This document shows, piece after piece, positions 44,120-52,796 of a DNA stretch of 64,000 nucleotides. Source of the DNA: Pinibacter soli (GTDB lineage Bacteria > Bacteroidota > Bacteroidia > Chitinophagales > Chitinophagaceae); assembly GCF_029961145.1 (NCBI RefSeq), contig NZ_JASBRG010000007.1, forward strand, positions 534,155-598,154. The letters are read 5' to 3'. The translations under genes were made by a program, and so were the position numbers. How positions within the stretch are numbered: position 1 is the first letter of the stretch; each line of letters begins with the position of its first letter. The notes below the pieces were generated by a model. It was not told the origin of the DNA. It worked only from the letters and a program-made list of their open reading frames with translations, and ran no database searches.

Positions 44120-44556
44120 TTACTGATGGTTATCGGTTGTTCACTATAAAATTTTTTATCAGCTTCTTGCCAGGATATCTTAACGGTGTAGTTGCCCGGT
44201 TGCAATTTTCCCTTTGGTACTTGTTGAACCAAAGAACCATTTGTTTTTAATACAAGCTGTAAGTCATTTTTAGCATTTGCCGGTGCGTAGAACCAAATGG
44301 ATCCGGTAACATTTTCGCCACGCATTTCTTCAGGAAACTGAATGGCAACATTGTTATCATCCTGTGTTACTTTTACTTTGTTGTTCAGCATATCAGCATT
44401 GTTTTTACCGTCGATCACGTTCTGATACACCAACTCGTCTTTGTAATATTCTTTCGACACAAGATCCACCTGCGTTTGTGTACACCTGTAAACCATATAA
44501 AGAATGAAGCAACCAAACGCCGCAAAAACCACTAATAGTTTGTTTCCCCAATTCAT
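44116..44556 (-). CDS. ccoH: FixH/CcoH-like cbb3 oxidase assembly protein
   Basis: 146 residues: one N-terminal membrane segment (KLLVVFAAFGCFILYMVYR), then a periplasmic domain with VSKEYYKDELVYQNVID, the FixH signature, and a beta-rich end (GNYTVKISWQEADKKFYSEQ). CcoH helps assemble and stabilise cbb3 oxidase. It overlaps the SafE-like gene by 4 bp and follows ccoG in the same transcription order. Confidence 0.9.
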   Translation of the reverse strand: MNWGNKLLVVFAAFGCFILYMVYRCTQTQVDLVSKEYYKDELVYQNVIDGKNNADMLNNKVKVTQDDNNVAIQFPEEMRGENVTGSIWFYAPANAKNDLQLVLKTNGSLVQQVPKGKLQPGNYTVKISWQEADKKFYSEQPITISK

Positions 44557-44583
44557 TTTTTAAGTTGTTTGTTGTTAGATAAT

Positions 44584-44768
44584 TGGAACGCAGATTTTCA
44601 TGATCGTCATGATTTTTCATGATTTATTTTAGCTCTTTCAAAATCTATGTTCTTTTTCTATTATTCATCTCCGTAAGCGTTCGAATACAGACTTTCATAA
44701 TTATCATGCCTTTCCATAATATCCTTCAATCTTATCAAATCATGACAATCGTGACAATCTGCGTTCCT
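44584..44768. repeat. Paired-arm element, CGCAGAT/TCATGAT family, between ccoG and ccoH
   Basis: The left arm (44584-44625) is GGAACGCAGATTTTCATGAT then CGTCATGATTTTTCATGA. The right arm (44733-44768) is AATCATGACAATCGTGACAA then TCTGCGTTCC. The spacer is about 110 bp. It breaks an otherwise tight gene cluster. Confidence 0.75.
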
Positions 44769-44777
44769 ATTCTTTCC

Positions 44778-46205
44778 TCACTCGTCCACGAAGCCTAAAA
44801 ATTTCGTCTCCATTTCATCAATCTTTTCATCTCCGTTATACATGCTGATACGGATAACGGTTGTTCTTTTTTTAACGTCGCTTTTAGGCAACGCTATAAA
44901 GAAAGAACCTGCGCCCTGCCCGTCTTTATGAACCAGGATATGATTCCCTCCTACTATTTCCACATGACCGTTCGTGCCTTCCAGCTTGAATGTCAAAGGA
45001 ACGTCTTTGTATGTTTTATTCACCACTTTAACATCGTACAAATTTGTCAGGGTATCTTTTCCTCTTTCCTGGTACAACATGCCCGGTGTACGCATGAGCG
45101 TTGCATCAACATCTTTTCTTGTCATCAGCATTGTTGCAAGGATCATTACCAATATACCCAGCAACAGTGAGTACAATTTCATCCGTGTTGAGTAATGCAA
45201 CTTCTCCCCAGTCTCTATACCATTGTCTGATGCATAACGGATAAGCCCTGTGGGTCTGTTGGTTTTTTCCATCATTGTATCACATGCATCGATACAAGCA
45301 GTGCAGCCTACGCATTCCATTTGGGTACCATTGCGGATATCTATTCCCGTAGGGCAAACTTTCACACATTGAAAACAAGCCAGGCAATCGCCCAAATCAA
45401 CTTTTGCAACTTTGCTATACTTGCCACGAGGCTCTCCTCTTTTGTAATCGTATGCTACAATCATTGAATTCTTGTCAAGCAACACACTTTGCAGTCTTCC
45501 GTAGGGACAAACTACTGTACATGCCTGCTCTCTGAAGTATGCATACACTGCGTAAAAAATGCCCGAGAACAGCATTAACGAAAACAGTCCAACAATGTGT
45601 TCGCTTACAGGTTCTGTAATTATTTTGTACAGTTCTTTTACACCAATAATATAGGCAAGAAAAATATTTGCGATGATGAACGAAAGAAGGAAGAATACAA
45701 TATGCTTTGTTCCTTTCTTCATGATTTTTTTGGTTGTCCAGCCTTCGCCCGCCAATAGTTTTTGTTCAGCAGCAGATCCTTCTATCAAATATTCGACTTT
45801 GCGGAAAAACATTTCCATGAAAATGGTTTGCGGGCAAACCCATCCGCAAAACAATCTTCCAAAGGCAGCCGTAAAGAGAATAATGAAAATAATGAAGGAA
45901 ACCATTCCAAGCCCCAGGATGAAAAAGTCCTGCGGCCAGAATATTTTTCCAAAAAGAATAAATCTGGCGCCCGGAAAATTGAAAAGGAAAAGAGGTCTGC
46001 CGTTAACATACACAAACGGCAGACCGATAAACAAAAGAAAGAAAAACCAACTGCATATTGTTCGAGCCCTGTAGAATTTCCCTTTGGGCTTTTGTGCAAA
46101 TATCCATTTACGCTTTCCGGTATCATCAACCGTTGCTAGTCTGTCTCTAAAAGAAACATCCTCTTCTTTCACACTTTTTTTTGTATCCGGATCCGTACTG
46201 GCCAT
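44778..46205 (-). CDS. ccoG: Cytochrome c oxidase accessory protein CcoG (FixG/RdxA)
   Basis: 475 residues with about five membrane segments, a cluster of Cys motifs (GDCLACFQCVKVCPTGIDI and MECVGCTACIDACD) for two 4Fe-4S centres, FCGWVCPQTIFMEMFFRKVE near 120, and a C-terminal immunoglobulin-like domain after the last membrane segment. CcoG reduces copper for cbb3 oxidase assembly in other bacteria. It lies 42 bp downstream of ccoP. Confidence 0.95.
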   Translation of the reverse strand: MASTDPDTKKSVKEEDVSFRDRLATVDDTGKRKWIFAQKPKGKFYRARTICSWFFFLLFIGLPFVYVNGRPLFLFNFPGARFILFGKIFWPQDFFILGLGMVSFIIFIILFTAAFGRLFCGWVCPQTIFMEMFFRKVEYLIEGSAAEQKLLAGEGWTTKKIMKKGTKHIVFFLLSFIIANIFLAYIIGVKELYKIITEPVSEHIVGLFSLMLFSGIFYAVYAYFREQACTVVCPYGRLQSVLLDKNSMIVAYDYKRGEPRGKYSKVAKVDLGDCLACFQCVKVCPTGIDIRNGTQMECVGCTACIDACDTMMEKTNRPTGLIRYASDNGIETGEKLHYSTRMKLYSLLLGILVMILATMLMTRKDVDATLMRTPGMLYQERGKDTLTNLYDVKVVNKTYKDVPLTFKLEGTNGHVEIVGGNHILVHKDGQGAGSFFIALPKSDVKKRTTVIRISMYNGDEKIDEMETKFLGFVDE

Positions 46206-46247
46206 AGTGGTTGTTTTAATTAAAACCTTATAACTCCTGCGTAATCT

Positions 46248-47441
46248 TTATTTCGCTGTCTGTGCCGAATCGGTAGCAGCAGTAGTTGTGGCCGCAATAC
46301 CTTCTACATATTTGTCGCCCTGCGGCGGTTTAGCATTGGGCGGGTTAGTGCCGTGTAGTGATTTTATGTAACTGGCAATCTGTTCCATCTGCAAAGGCGA
46401 ATAAGTATCCTTCCAGCTATTCATTCCCTTTCCATCAACACCGTATTTGATTGTTTTAAAAACAGACTTTATATCACCGCCGTGTAACCAGTAATCATCG
46501 GTAAGATTTGGAGCAAAAGCACCTTCGCCTTTTTCTCCATGGCAATTTTTACAAACTGTTGCAAAGACTGCCTTCCCAGCTGCGAGGTCACTTTCAGCAG
46601 TCAGGAGCTTAGCGTTAGTCTCATCAATTCTATTCGCAGATTTTTTTAGATATTCCTCTTGTTCTATTGCAGCTTGCTTCACTTCCATCGCATATTCTTC
46701 ACCACTTAACGGTGCTGTTTTTCCAATGTGGAAACGATACATATAAATTACACCACCAAAAATGGTGAGGTAAAAAAGCCAAACCCACCAGCGGGGCAAT
46801 TTGTTATCCAATTCTCTGATTCCATCGTAATCGTGATCCAAAACTATGGCTCCTTCTTCTGAAGCATGTTTAAAGCCATTAAAGCGTTCCCACCATGAAA
46901 GTGAATTTGCACCTTGTGCTTCCAGCAACTGCTCTTTTTCAATCCTATTCTTTTCAAGTCCCAAGAGGACTTTCAGGTTGTAGATAAGCGCAAATATGAC
47001 AAGCAATTCTGCAATGATCACGCCGATCATGAGGTAAAATGCTACGGGGCTTAGCCCTGCAATTGTGCTTGCAGCATGTGTAGCCGACACTTCTGTTGTT
47101 TCCGCGTGGGCAGAAGAAACACTGAGGCCCCCTGCAACAAGAAATAGAATAACATATATTGCAGTACTGTTTTTCGGAACTATATTTTTCGCTCTGTAAA
47201 CGTCCATTCCGCTGCGTACAACGTAGGCCAACAAAGCAATAATCAGCAATAGTATTCCCATCACAACAGTTAGCCATATCGCCAGTGGATTGCTCATTGA
47301 CGATTCTTGCGTTGCCGGTGTATCTGTTGCTCCAAGTGCCCATGCATTGGATGGAACCAATGCTACAAGCCCTGGCAAAAGGAAAAGGATTTTTTTGAAC
47401 GTAAAGTTTTTGGTTTTTATGATAGACATATTCTTCATCAT
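46248..47441 (-). CDS. ccoP: cbb3-type cytochrome c oxidase subunit III (CcoP), single c-type haem
   Basis: 397 residues. Hydrophobic stretches occur near 20-36, 53-72, 91-110, 128-150 and 215-237, more than the single anchor of proteobacterial CcoP. The soluble part has one haem motif, CKNCH, in FATVCKNCHGEKGEGAFAPN, with Met ligand candidates such as GKGMNSW; classical CcoP has two. The Ala/Thr-rich tail is short. It delivers electrons to CcoNO. ccoQ lies 12 bp upstream. Confidence 0.93.
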   Translation of the reverse strand: MMKNMSIIKTKNFTFKKILFLLPGLVALVPSNAWALGATDTPATQESSMSNPLAIWLTVVMGILLLIIALLAYVVRSGMDVYRAKNIVPKNSTAIYVILFLVAGGLSVSSAHAETTEVSATHAASTIAGLSPVAFYLMIGVIIAELLVIFALIYNLKVLLGLEKNRIEKEQLLEAQGANSLSWWERFNGFKHASEEGAIVLDHDYDGIRELDNKLPRWWVWLFYLTIFGGVIYMYRFHIGKTAPLSGEEYAMEVKQAAIEQEEYLKKSANRIDETNAKLLTAESDLAAGKAVFATVCKNCHGEKGEGAFAPNLTDDYWLHGGDIKSVFKTIKYGVDGKGMNSWKDTYSPLQMEQIASYIKSLHGTNPPNAKPPQGDKYVEGIAATTTAATDSAQTAK

Positions 47442-47453
47442 TTGGGGTGATTG

Positions 47454-47615
47454 CTATTTATCTAAAGGAATGTTGCTTATATCTTCAATCAATTTCTTGT
47501 CTGCCTTTACGGCCCATGTGAGCACGATCAGGAAGAAGACTCCGAAAATGAGAAAGGATGTTATCGGATAAATGCTAACGCCGCTTATTTTCTCGAGATA
47601 GTTGACGAATTTCAT
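47454..47615 (-). CDS. ccoQ: cbb3-type oxidase subunit CcoQ
   Basis: 53 residues starting MKFVNYLEKISGVSIYPITS, with one membrane helix (FLIFGVFFLIVLTWAV) and a charged tail (KADKKLIEDISN). Size, topology and place between ccoNO and ccoP identify CcoQ, which stabilises the complex. The frame was read directly from sequence and closes with TAG at 47454-47456. Confidence 0.88.
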   Translation of the reverse strand: MKFVNYLEKISGVSIYPITSFLIFGVFFLIVLTWAVKADKKLIEDISNIPLDK

Positions 47616-47656
47616 AACTGATTGTTTAATGTTTTCTTTCCTGCTTTGCCGGAGTT

Positions 47657-49801
47657 TTATTCAGCAGCAGCTGCGGAAGCCACTTGATTTTTGGGTGCAC
47701 TTTTAATATCCTTACCTACTCTTTGCAAATAAGCGATGAGTGCCACGATCTCATCCGTGTTCTGTACTTTAATTTTATCTGCTTTCAATCTTTCCTTTAT
47801 TCCGTTAGCCTGATTGATCAAATCTGTATTGGCAATGGCGTCATACCCCTTCTCATACGGCACGCCTAGCGTTTGCATTGCTCTGATCATCTTTGGCGTT
47901 TTTGTAGTATCGATCTGATCTTCAAACAACCATGGATAGCTTGGCATTATAGACCCAGGCGATATTGTTTGCGGATTGAGCATATGATTGTAATGCCAGT
48001 TGTCAAGATATTTGCCTCCTATTCTTGCTAAGTCCGGTCCGGTTCTTTTACTTCCCCACTGGAACGGGTGATCGTAGACAAACTCACCTGCTTTTGAGTA
48101 CTCACCATATCTCGCCACCTCATGTCTAAACGGGCGAACCATTTGCGAGTGGCAGTTGTAACAGCCTTCTCTTATGTAAATATCACGACCGTGCAATTCA
48201 AGCGGAGTGTATGGTTTCACACTGGCGATGGTTGGAATATTGCTTTTTACAAGGAACGTTGGCATGAACTCAATGATACCGCCGATTGCAACTACTACAA
48301 AACTTAGTATCAACATTTGGAACGGACGTTTTTCAATTACGCTGTGCCAGTGTTGTTTACCGTGAGTTGCTACTTCTTTTGCAAGAGGCGCTGCTTCTGC
48401 TGCTTCATCTGCAACAAAACTTCCTTTGGCAATTGTTTTATAAAGATTATATACCATTACTACAGCACCCGACAAATACAATGCACCACCAATACTACGT
48501 GTAATGTACAATGGCATGATATGCGTAACAGTTTCAAGGAAGCGGAATTTTATCAACCCGTCTTCAGTGAATGCTTTCCACATAAAGCTTTGTGTAAATC
48601 CAGCCCAATACATTGGCACGGTATACAACACGATACCGATGGTACCGATCCAAAAGTGAGTGTTAGCAAGTTTTTTAGAGTACAAATCCGTTTTCCACAT
48701 TTTAGGAATGAGCCAGTAAAGCACCGCGAAAGTGAGGAAGCCGTTCCAACCCAACGCACCAACGTGTACGTGAGCGATTGTCCAATCAGTAAAGTGTGTT
48801 ATAGCATTTACTGTTTTGATGGACAACATCGGGCCTTCGAAAGTAGCCATACCATAGCATGTAAGCGCCACTACAAGAAATTTCAACACCGGCTCTTCTT
48901 TTACTTTGTCCCATGCACCACGAAGGGTGAACAAACCATTCATCATACCGCCCCAGCTTGGTGCGATCAACATTACAGAGAACACAGTTCCCAGTGATTG
49001 CGCCCAGTCAGGCAATGCTGTATATAACAAGTGGTGAGGACCAGCCCATATATAAATAAAGATCAGTGACCAGAAGTGAATGATAGAAAGTCTGTATGAA
49101 TAAACCGGTCTGTTAGCTGCTTTTGGAAGGAAGTAATACATTAAACCGAGGTATGGCGTAGTAAGGAAGAATGCAACCGCATTGTGTCCGTACCACCACT
49201 GCACCAGCGCATCCTGTACGCCTGCATACCAGCTATAACTTTTTAAGAGAGAGATTGGCAGTTCAAAAGAGTTTACGATGTGCAACATCGCAACAGTGAT
49301 CCATGTACCGATATAGAACCAGATAGCAACATATAAATGCCTTTCTCTTCTTTTAACGATGGTACCAAACATGTTTACACCAAATGCCACCCACACCAGT
49401 GTGATAGCAATATCCAACGGCCATTCAAGTTCAGCATATTCTTTTCCGGTTGTATATCCTGCCCACAATGTAAGCGCTCCGGCTACGATTATCAATTGCC
49501 AGCCCCAGAAGTGAATTTTACTTAGAAGGTCACTGAACATACGTGTTTTACACAGACGTTGCAATGAATAATAAACGCCCATGAAGATACCGTTGCCCAC
49601 AAAAGCAAAGATCACCGCATTTGTATGCACCGGCCTCATACGGCCAAAAGTAGTAGGTGCAAAATTCAAGTTCAACGCAGGATAGTAGATTGAGACAGCC
49701 GCCCACAATCCGGCAAGCATACCAACAATGCTCCAGAAAATAGTGGCGTACGCAAACCATTTCACAGTCTTGTTGTCGTAATAAAACTTCTCTATTTGCA
49801 T
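47657..49801 (-). CDS. ccoNO: Fused cbb3 oxidase subunits I and II (CcoN-CcoO)
   Basis: From ATG 49801 (MQIEKFYYDNKTVKW) the protein has 714 residues; 37 further in-frame codons upstream look non-native and would overlap the ccoS end. Residues 1 to about 470 are CcoN with haem and copper ligands in RPVHTNAVIFAF, WYGHNAVAFF, WAGPHHLLY and WTIAHVHVGALGWNG. A membrane helix (about 495-520) leads to CcoO with haem c motif GCYNCHSQMVRPF. The N-O fusion is a recurrent Bacteroidota trait. It reduces oxygen to water at low oxygen tension. Confidence 0.96.
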   Translation of the reverse strand: MQIEKFYYDNKTVKWFAYATIFWSIVGMLAGLWAAVSIYYPALNLNFAPTTFGRMRPVHTNAVIFAFVGNGIFMGVYYSLQRLCKTRMFSDLLSKIHFWGWQLIIVAGALTLWAGYTTGKEYAELEWPLDIAITLVWVAFGVNMFGTIVKRRERHLYVAIWFYIGTWITVAMLHIVNSFELPISLLKSYSWYAGVQDALVQWWYGHNAVAFFLTTPYLGLMYYFLPKAANRPVYSYRLSIIHFWSLIFIYIWAGPHHLLYTALPDWAQSLGTVFSVMLIAPSWGGMMNGLFTLRGAWDKVKEEPVLKFLVVALTCYGMATFEGPMLSIKTVNAITHFTDWTIAHVHVGALGWNGFLTFAVLYWLIPKMWKTDLYSKKLANTHFWIGTIGIVLYTVPMYWAGFTQSFMWKAFTEDGLIKFRFLETVTHIMPLYITRSIGGALYLSGAVVMVYNLYKTIAKGSFVADEAAEAAPLAKEVATHGKQHWHSVIEKRPFQMLILSFVVVAIGGIIEFMPTFLVKSNIPTIASVKPYTPLELHGRDIYIREGCYNCHSQMVRPFRHEVARYGEYSKAGEFVYDHPFQWGSKRTGPDLARIGGKYLDNWHYNHMLNPQTISPGSIMPSYPWLFEDQIDTTKTPKMIRAMQTLGVPYEKGYDAIANTDLINQANGIKERLKADKIKVQNTDEIVALIAYLQRVGKDIKSAPKNQVASAAAAE

Positions 49802-49832
49802 ATATTCGGTTTGATTTTTTGCAGTAGTATGT

Positions 49833-49994
49833 TTACTTGGTTTTTGTTTCTTTGGTAGTATCGTCGAAGAGGATGCGAACAGAAGAACCATATTCGTCAT
49901 CATATTGCCCACTTTTTATGTTCCAGATAAAAGCGCCGAGAAAAAGCGCAGCGACTGAAATACTTGCAGTCAACAAAATGACAATTACACTCAT
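49833..49994 (-). CDS. ccoS: cbb3 oxidase assembly protein CcoS
   Basis: From ATG 49994 the protein has 53 residues: one membrane helix (MSVIVILLTASISVAALFLG) and the CcoS signature AFIWNIKSGQYDDEYGSSVRILFDD. CcoS is needed for cofactor insertion into cbb3 oxidase. It lies 31 bp upstream of ccoNO and 273 bp downstream of ccoI. Confidence 0.93.
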   Translation of the reverse strand: MSVIVILLTASISVAALFLGAFIWNIKSGQYDDEYGSSVRILFDDTTKETKTK

Positions 49995-50064
49995 TGGGAT
50001 TGATTTCGAATGTAAAAATATTGTCAAGCCGTCTGCTGCTTATTGATGGGTATCAAACAAAAAG

Positions 50065-50078
50065 ATGATTTTAATCAC
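50065..50078. promoter_or_regulatory. CRP/FNR-type box upstream of ccoS-ccoNOQP
   Basis: ATGATTTTAATCAC contains TGAT-N4-ATCA, the core of the FNR consensus TTGAT-N4-ATCAA. It is 71 bp before the ccoS start. A regulator of that family is encoded divergently at 52797. Binding is inferred. Confidence 0.55.
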
Positions 50079-50091
50079 AAAATATTGCGAA

Positions 50092-50284
50092 CTCTATAAG
50101 CTAAGAGGCATAAAGTATAAGATGTGAGGTTACATGCAACTGAAAAATTGATTTAGGGATTAATTGTTTTCGTTAGACTGACAAGACCAAGGTCATTTCT
50201 TTCGTTTAGAAGTTGTGATCCTGAAATGACTATGCTCACCTATGCCCCACACCTTATACTCCAGACCTCACAGCTCATACTTAC
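50092..50284. repeat. Paired-arm element, AGTATAAGATGTGAGG family
   Basis: The left arm (50092-50137) contains AGGCATAAAGTATAAGATGTG and GAGGTTACATG. The right arm (50233-50284) contains CACACCTTATACTCCAGACC and CTCACAGCTCATACTT, and runs into the ccoI 3' end (stop at 50268). The spacer is about 95 bp. Only this copy of the word is seen. Confidence 0.6.
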
Positions 50285-52655
50285 TAAGAAGATTGCTGGC
50301 TCCAAACGTCAACAAAATAATGCTCAATGAGCTTGATGGCATAAGGATGGCGGCTATAAGCGGCGACAGGTTTCCCTGAACGGCAAATGATAATCCGATA
50401 ATGTTGTAAATAATAGAAAGAATGAAGCTGGCTATTACTATTTGCTTGTTCAGCTTGCATATACGTATGAAGCCGGCTAATTTATTCAGTTTACCTGCTT
50501 CCAGTATTGCATCGCTGGCGGGGGTAAAGTTATTGCTGTCGTCAGTAATGGCCACACCTACATCGCTTTGCATCAGTGCTGCGGCATCGTTGAGACCATC
50601 GCCGAGCATCATGACGGTTTTACCGTTTTTCTGCAACGACTGAATATAAGCGAGTTTGTCATCTGGTTTTTGATTGAACAACAGTTTGCTGTTTGAACCA
50701 AATATTTTCCCTAAGGCGCTTTTCTCAGAAGCGTTATCTCCTGAAATCACTGACAATGAAACTTTGTTTTTCAATTGATCAATACAAGACTCAATCTGCC
50801 GGTAATGATTTTTGAAAGTAAAATATCCAATAAAGTGTTTATCAATTGAAACATATACACGAGTCCCTTCTTCGTGCGCACTTTTGTATCCGGTGACAAA
50901 CTCACTCGAACCAATAGCAACATTATGGTTGCCAATCAAACCCGATGTTCCCTTTCCTGTTTTTTCTTTAAAATTATAAACCTTGCTCGCAGTGTTCTTT
51001 CCAAGGAAATCGGCTAACGACCTGCTTAACGGGTGATTGGATTGGGAAGCCAATGCCGCAATTTGCTGTTCCGTTTCCTTTGAAATTTTTTCGCCAATAT
51101 ATTCAATATCATGTTTGTGTGCATTGGTGAGCGTACCTGTTTTATCAAAAACAACACTATCAACTTTTGCTATTTCTTCTATCGTTTCTGCGTTGCGTAA
51201 GTAAAATCCATTGCGGCTGAGAATGCGTAGTACGTTACCATTTGTAAATGTGTTGGATAACAATAATGCACATGGACAGGCAACAATAAGAATAGCTGTA
51301 ACCGAGCTCCAGATTTTTGTCGGATCAACAAACGCCCAATACGCAGCTGTTACCAATGCAATGGAGAAAAGAATTATGGTAAAATATCTGCTCAATGAAT
51401 GAACAAAGGATTTTTTGCCCTGCCGCTCCTTCTTTTGAGAATCGCCATTGTTCCATAACTTCGTCAGATAACTTTGAGCAACTTCTTTTATTACAAGCAG
51501 CTCAATATTTGCACCTTTTTGTTTACCGCCGGCATAAACAATTTCGCCCATTTCTTTTGTAACAGGAATGGATTCGCCGGTCACAAAGCTATAATCAATA
51601 TAGCCGTGCCCCCTTGTTACAATGCCATCGGCGGGGATCAACTCTTCGTTGTGTATTAGTAAAGTATCTCCTACTTTCACATCCGGTAATGCTGTTGGAA
51701 TTTCTCTATTATCTTTTAAAACGCTAACAGCAATTGGAAAATAAGAAGTATAGTCGCGATCAAAAGAAAGCCGCTGATAAGTTCTATCCTGCAGCACTCT
51801 TCCTATCAGCATAAAGAACACGATGCCAGTCATGGAATCAAAATAGCCGCTGCCTGTTGAAGTCAGCACTTCGTACAAACTTCTGAAGAACGTCACAAAA
51901 ATTGCGAGCACGATCGGTGCATCTATGTTGAGAAACTTTTGTTTAAGACTTCCCCACGCAGACACATAAAACGGCTGTGAACTATAGAAAAACACCGGCA
52001 GCGCCAGCACAAGATTTATATAACGGAAAAAATATTGCAGGTATTGTTCGCTCTTTTCCAGGCCCAGGTATTCGGGAAAACTCATGAGCATAACATTGGC
52101 AAAGCAAAAACCAGCGACACCTAACTGAAAGATCATTTTCCTTGAGACACGGGGCTTTTTCTTTCCCAGATCATTCAATGAAATATATGGCTCATAACCA
52201 ATACTGGTCAGCAGAACCGCTACTTGTTCGAGTGAAAATTTCGTATGGTCAAAAACGATCTCAACTTCTTTCCGCACAAAATTCACTTTGGAACTAATGA
52301 CATTTTCATTCAATTTGGAGAGATTATCCAACAACCATAAACAGGAACTGCAGTGTATCTGCGGAAGATAAAGCGTAACATGCGACTGAGTTTCATCTTT
52401 AAATGAAATCAATTGCTGCATTATTTTTTCGTCTTGCAGAAAATTGAATTTCCCCTGCCTTACGGCTATTTTCTGATTTACTCCGGGATTTTGATTCAGG
52501 TCATAGTATTCGCACAGTCCGCTCTTGTTAAGCAGCGAGTATACAATTTTACAGCCTTCACAGCAAAATGCTTTGTCATTTAACTGTATTGAGACAGTAT
52601 TGCAGTCTTCTCCACAATGGTAACAATGTACTTTTCCGGCTATCTGTGTTTCCAA
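50268..52655 (-). CDS. ccoI: Copper-transporting P1B ATPase CcoI/FixI
   Basis: 795 residues. An N-terminal Cys-rich domain (CYHCGEDC, CCEGCKIVY) is followed by an HMA-like domain with IHCSSCLWLLDNLSKLNENV (about 95-160), eight membrane helices, the copper motif IVACPCALLLS, the phosphorylation motif VVFDKTGTLT, and GDGLNDAAALMQSDVG. The Cys-rich N-terminus is typical of the CcoI branch. It loads copper for the CuB site of cbb3 oxidase. Its 3' end overlaps a repeat arm. Confidence 0.96.
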   Translation of the reverse strand: METQIAGKVHCYHCGEDCNTVSIQLNDKAFCCEGCKIVYSLLNKSGLCEYYDLNQNPGVNQKIAVRQGKFNFLQDEKIMQQLISFKDETQSHVTLYLPQIHCSSCLWLLDNLSKLNENVISSKVNFVRKEVEIVFDHTKFSLEQVAVLLTSIGYEPYISLNDLGKKKPRVSRKMIFQLGVAGFCFANVMLMSFPEYLGLEKSEQYLQYFFRYINLVLALPVFFYSSQPFYVSAWGSLKQKFLNIDAPIVLAIFVTFFRSLYEVLTSTGSGYFDSMTGIVFFMLIGRVLQDRTYQRLSFDRDYTSYFPIAVSVLKDNREIPTALPDVKVGDTLLIHNEELIPADGIVTRGHGYIDYSFVTGESIPVTKEMGEIVYAGGKQKGANIELLVIKEVAQSYLTKLWNNGDSQKKERQGKKSFVHSLSRYFTIILFSIALVTAAYWAFVDPTKIWSSVTAILIVACPCALLLSNTFTNGNVLRILSRNGFYLRNAETIEEIAKVDSVVFDKTGTLTNAHKHDIEYIGEKISKETEQQIAALASQSNHPLSRSLADFLGKNTASKVYNFKEKTGKGTSGLIGNHNVAIGSSEFVTGYKSAHEEGTRVYVSIDKHFIGYFTFKNHYRQIESCIDQLKNKVSLSVISGDNASEKSALGKIFGSNSKLLFNQKPDDKLAYIQSLQKNGKTVMMLGDGLNDAAALMQSDVGVAITDDSNNFTPASDAILEAGKLNKLAGFIRICKLNKQIVIASFILSIIYNIIGLSFAVQGNLSPLIAAILMPSSSLSIILLTFGASNLLSKYEL

Positions 52656-52721
52656 AATGAAATTTTAAGCAAATTAGAAACAAACAATCCGGCCGCCGTT
52701 GAAGTATCTCATTATAATAAC

Positions 52722-52733
52722 TGACATTTGTCA
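52722..52733. promoter_or_regulatory. TGACA palindrome in the ccoI/regulator divergent region
   Basis: TGACATTTGTCA has perfect TGACA/TGTCA half-sites. TATATTTA (52734-52741) directly after it resembles a -7 box for the regulator gene. Position and symmetry suggest an autoregulatory CRP/FNR-type site, but the half-site differs from TTGAT. Confidence 0.4.
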
Positions 52734-52796
52734 TATATTTATTCGCAATGTCTTATGACTTTTGAATGCTTCCCATTAATCAATTTATTTATAAGT

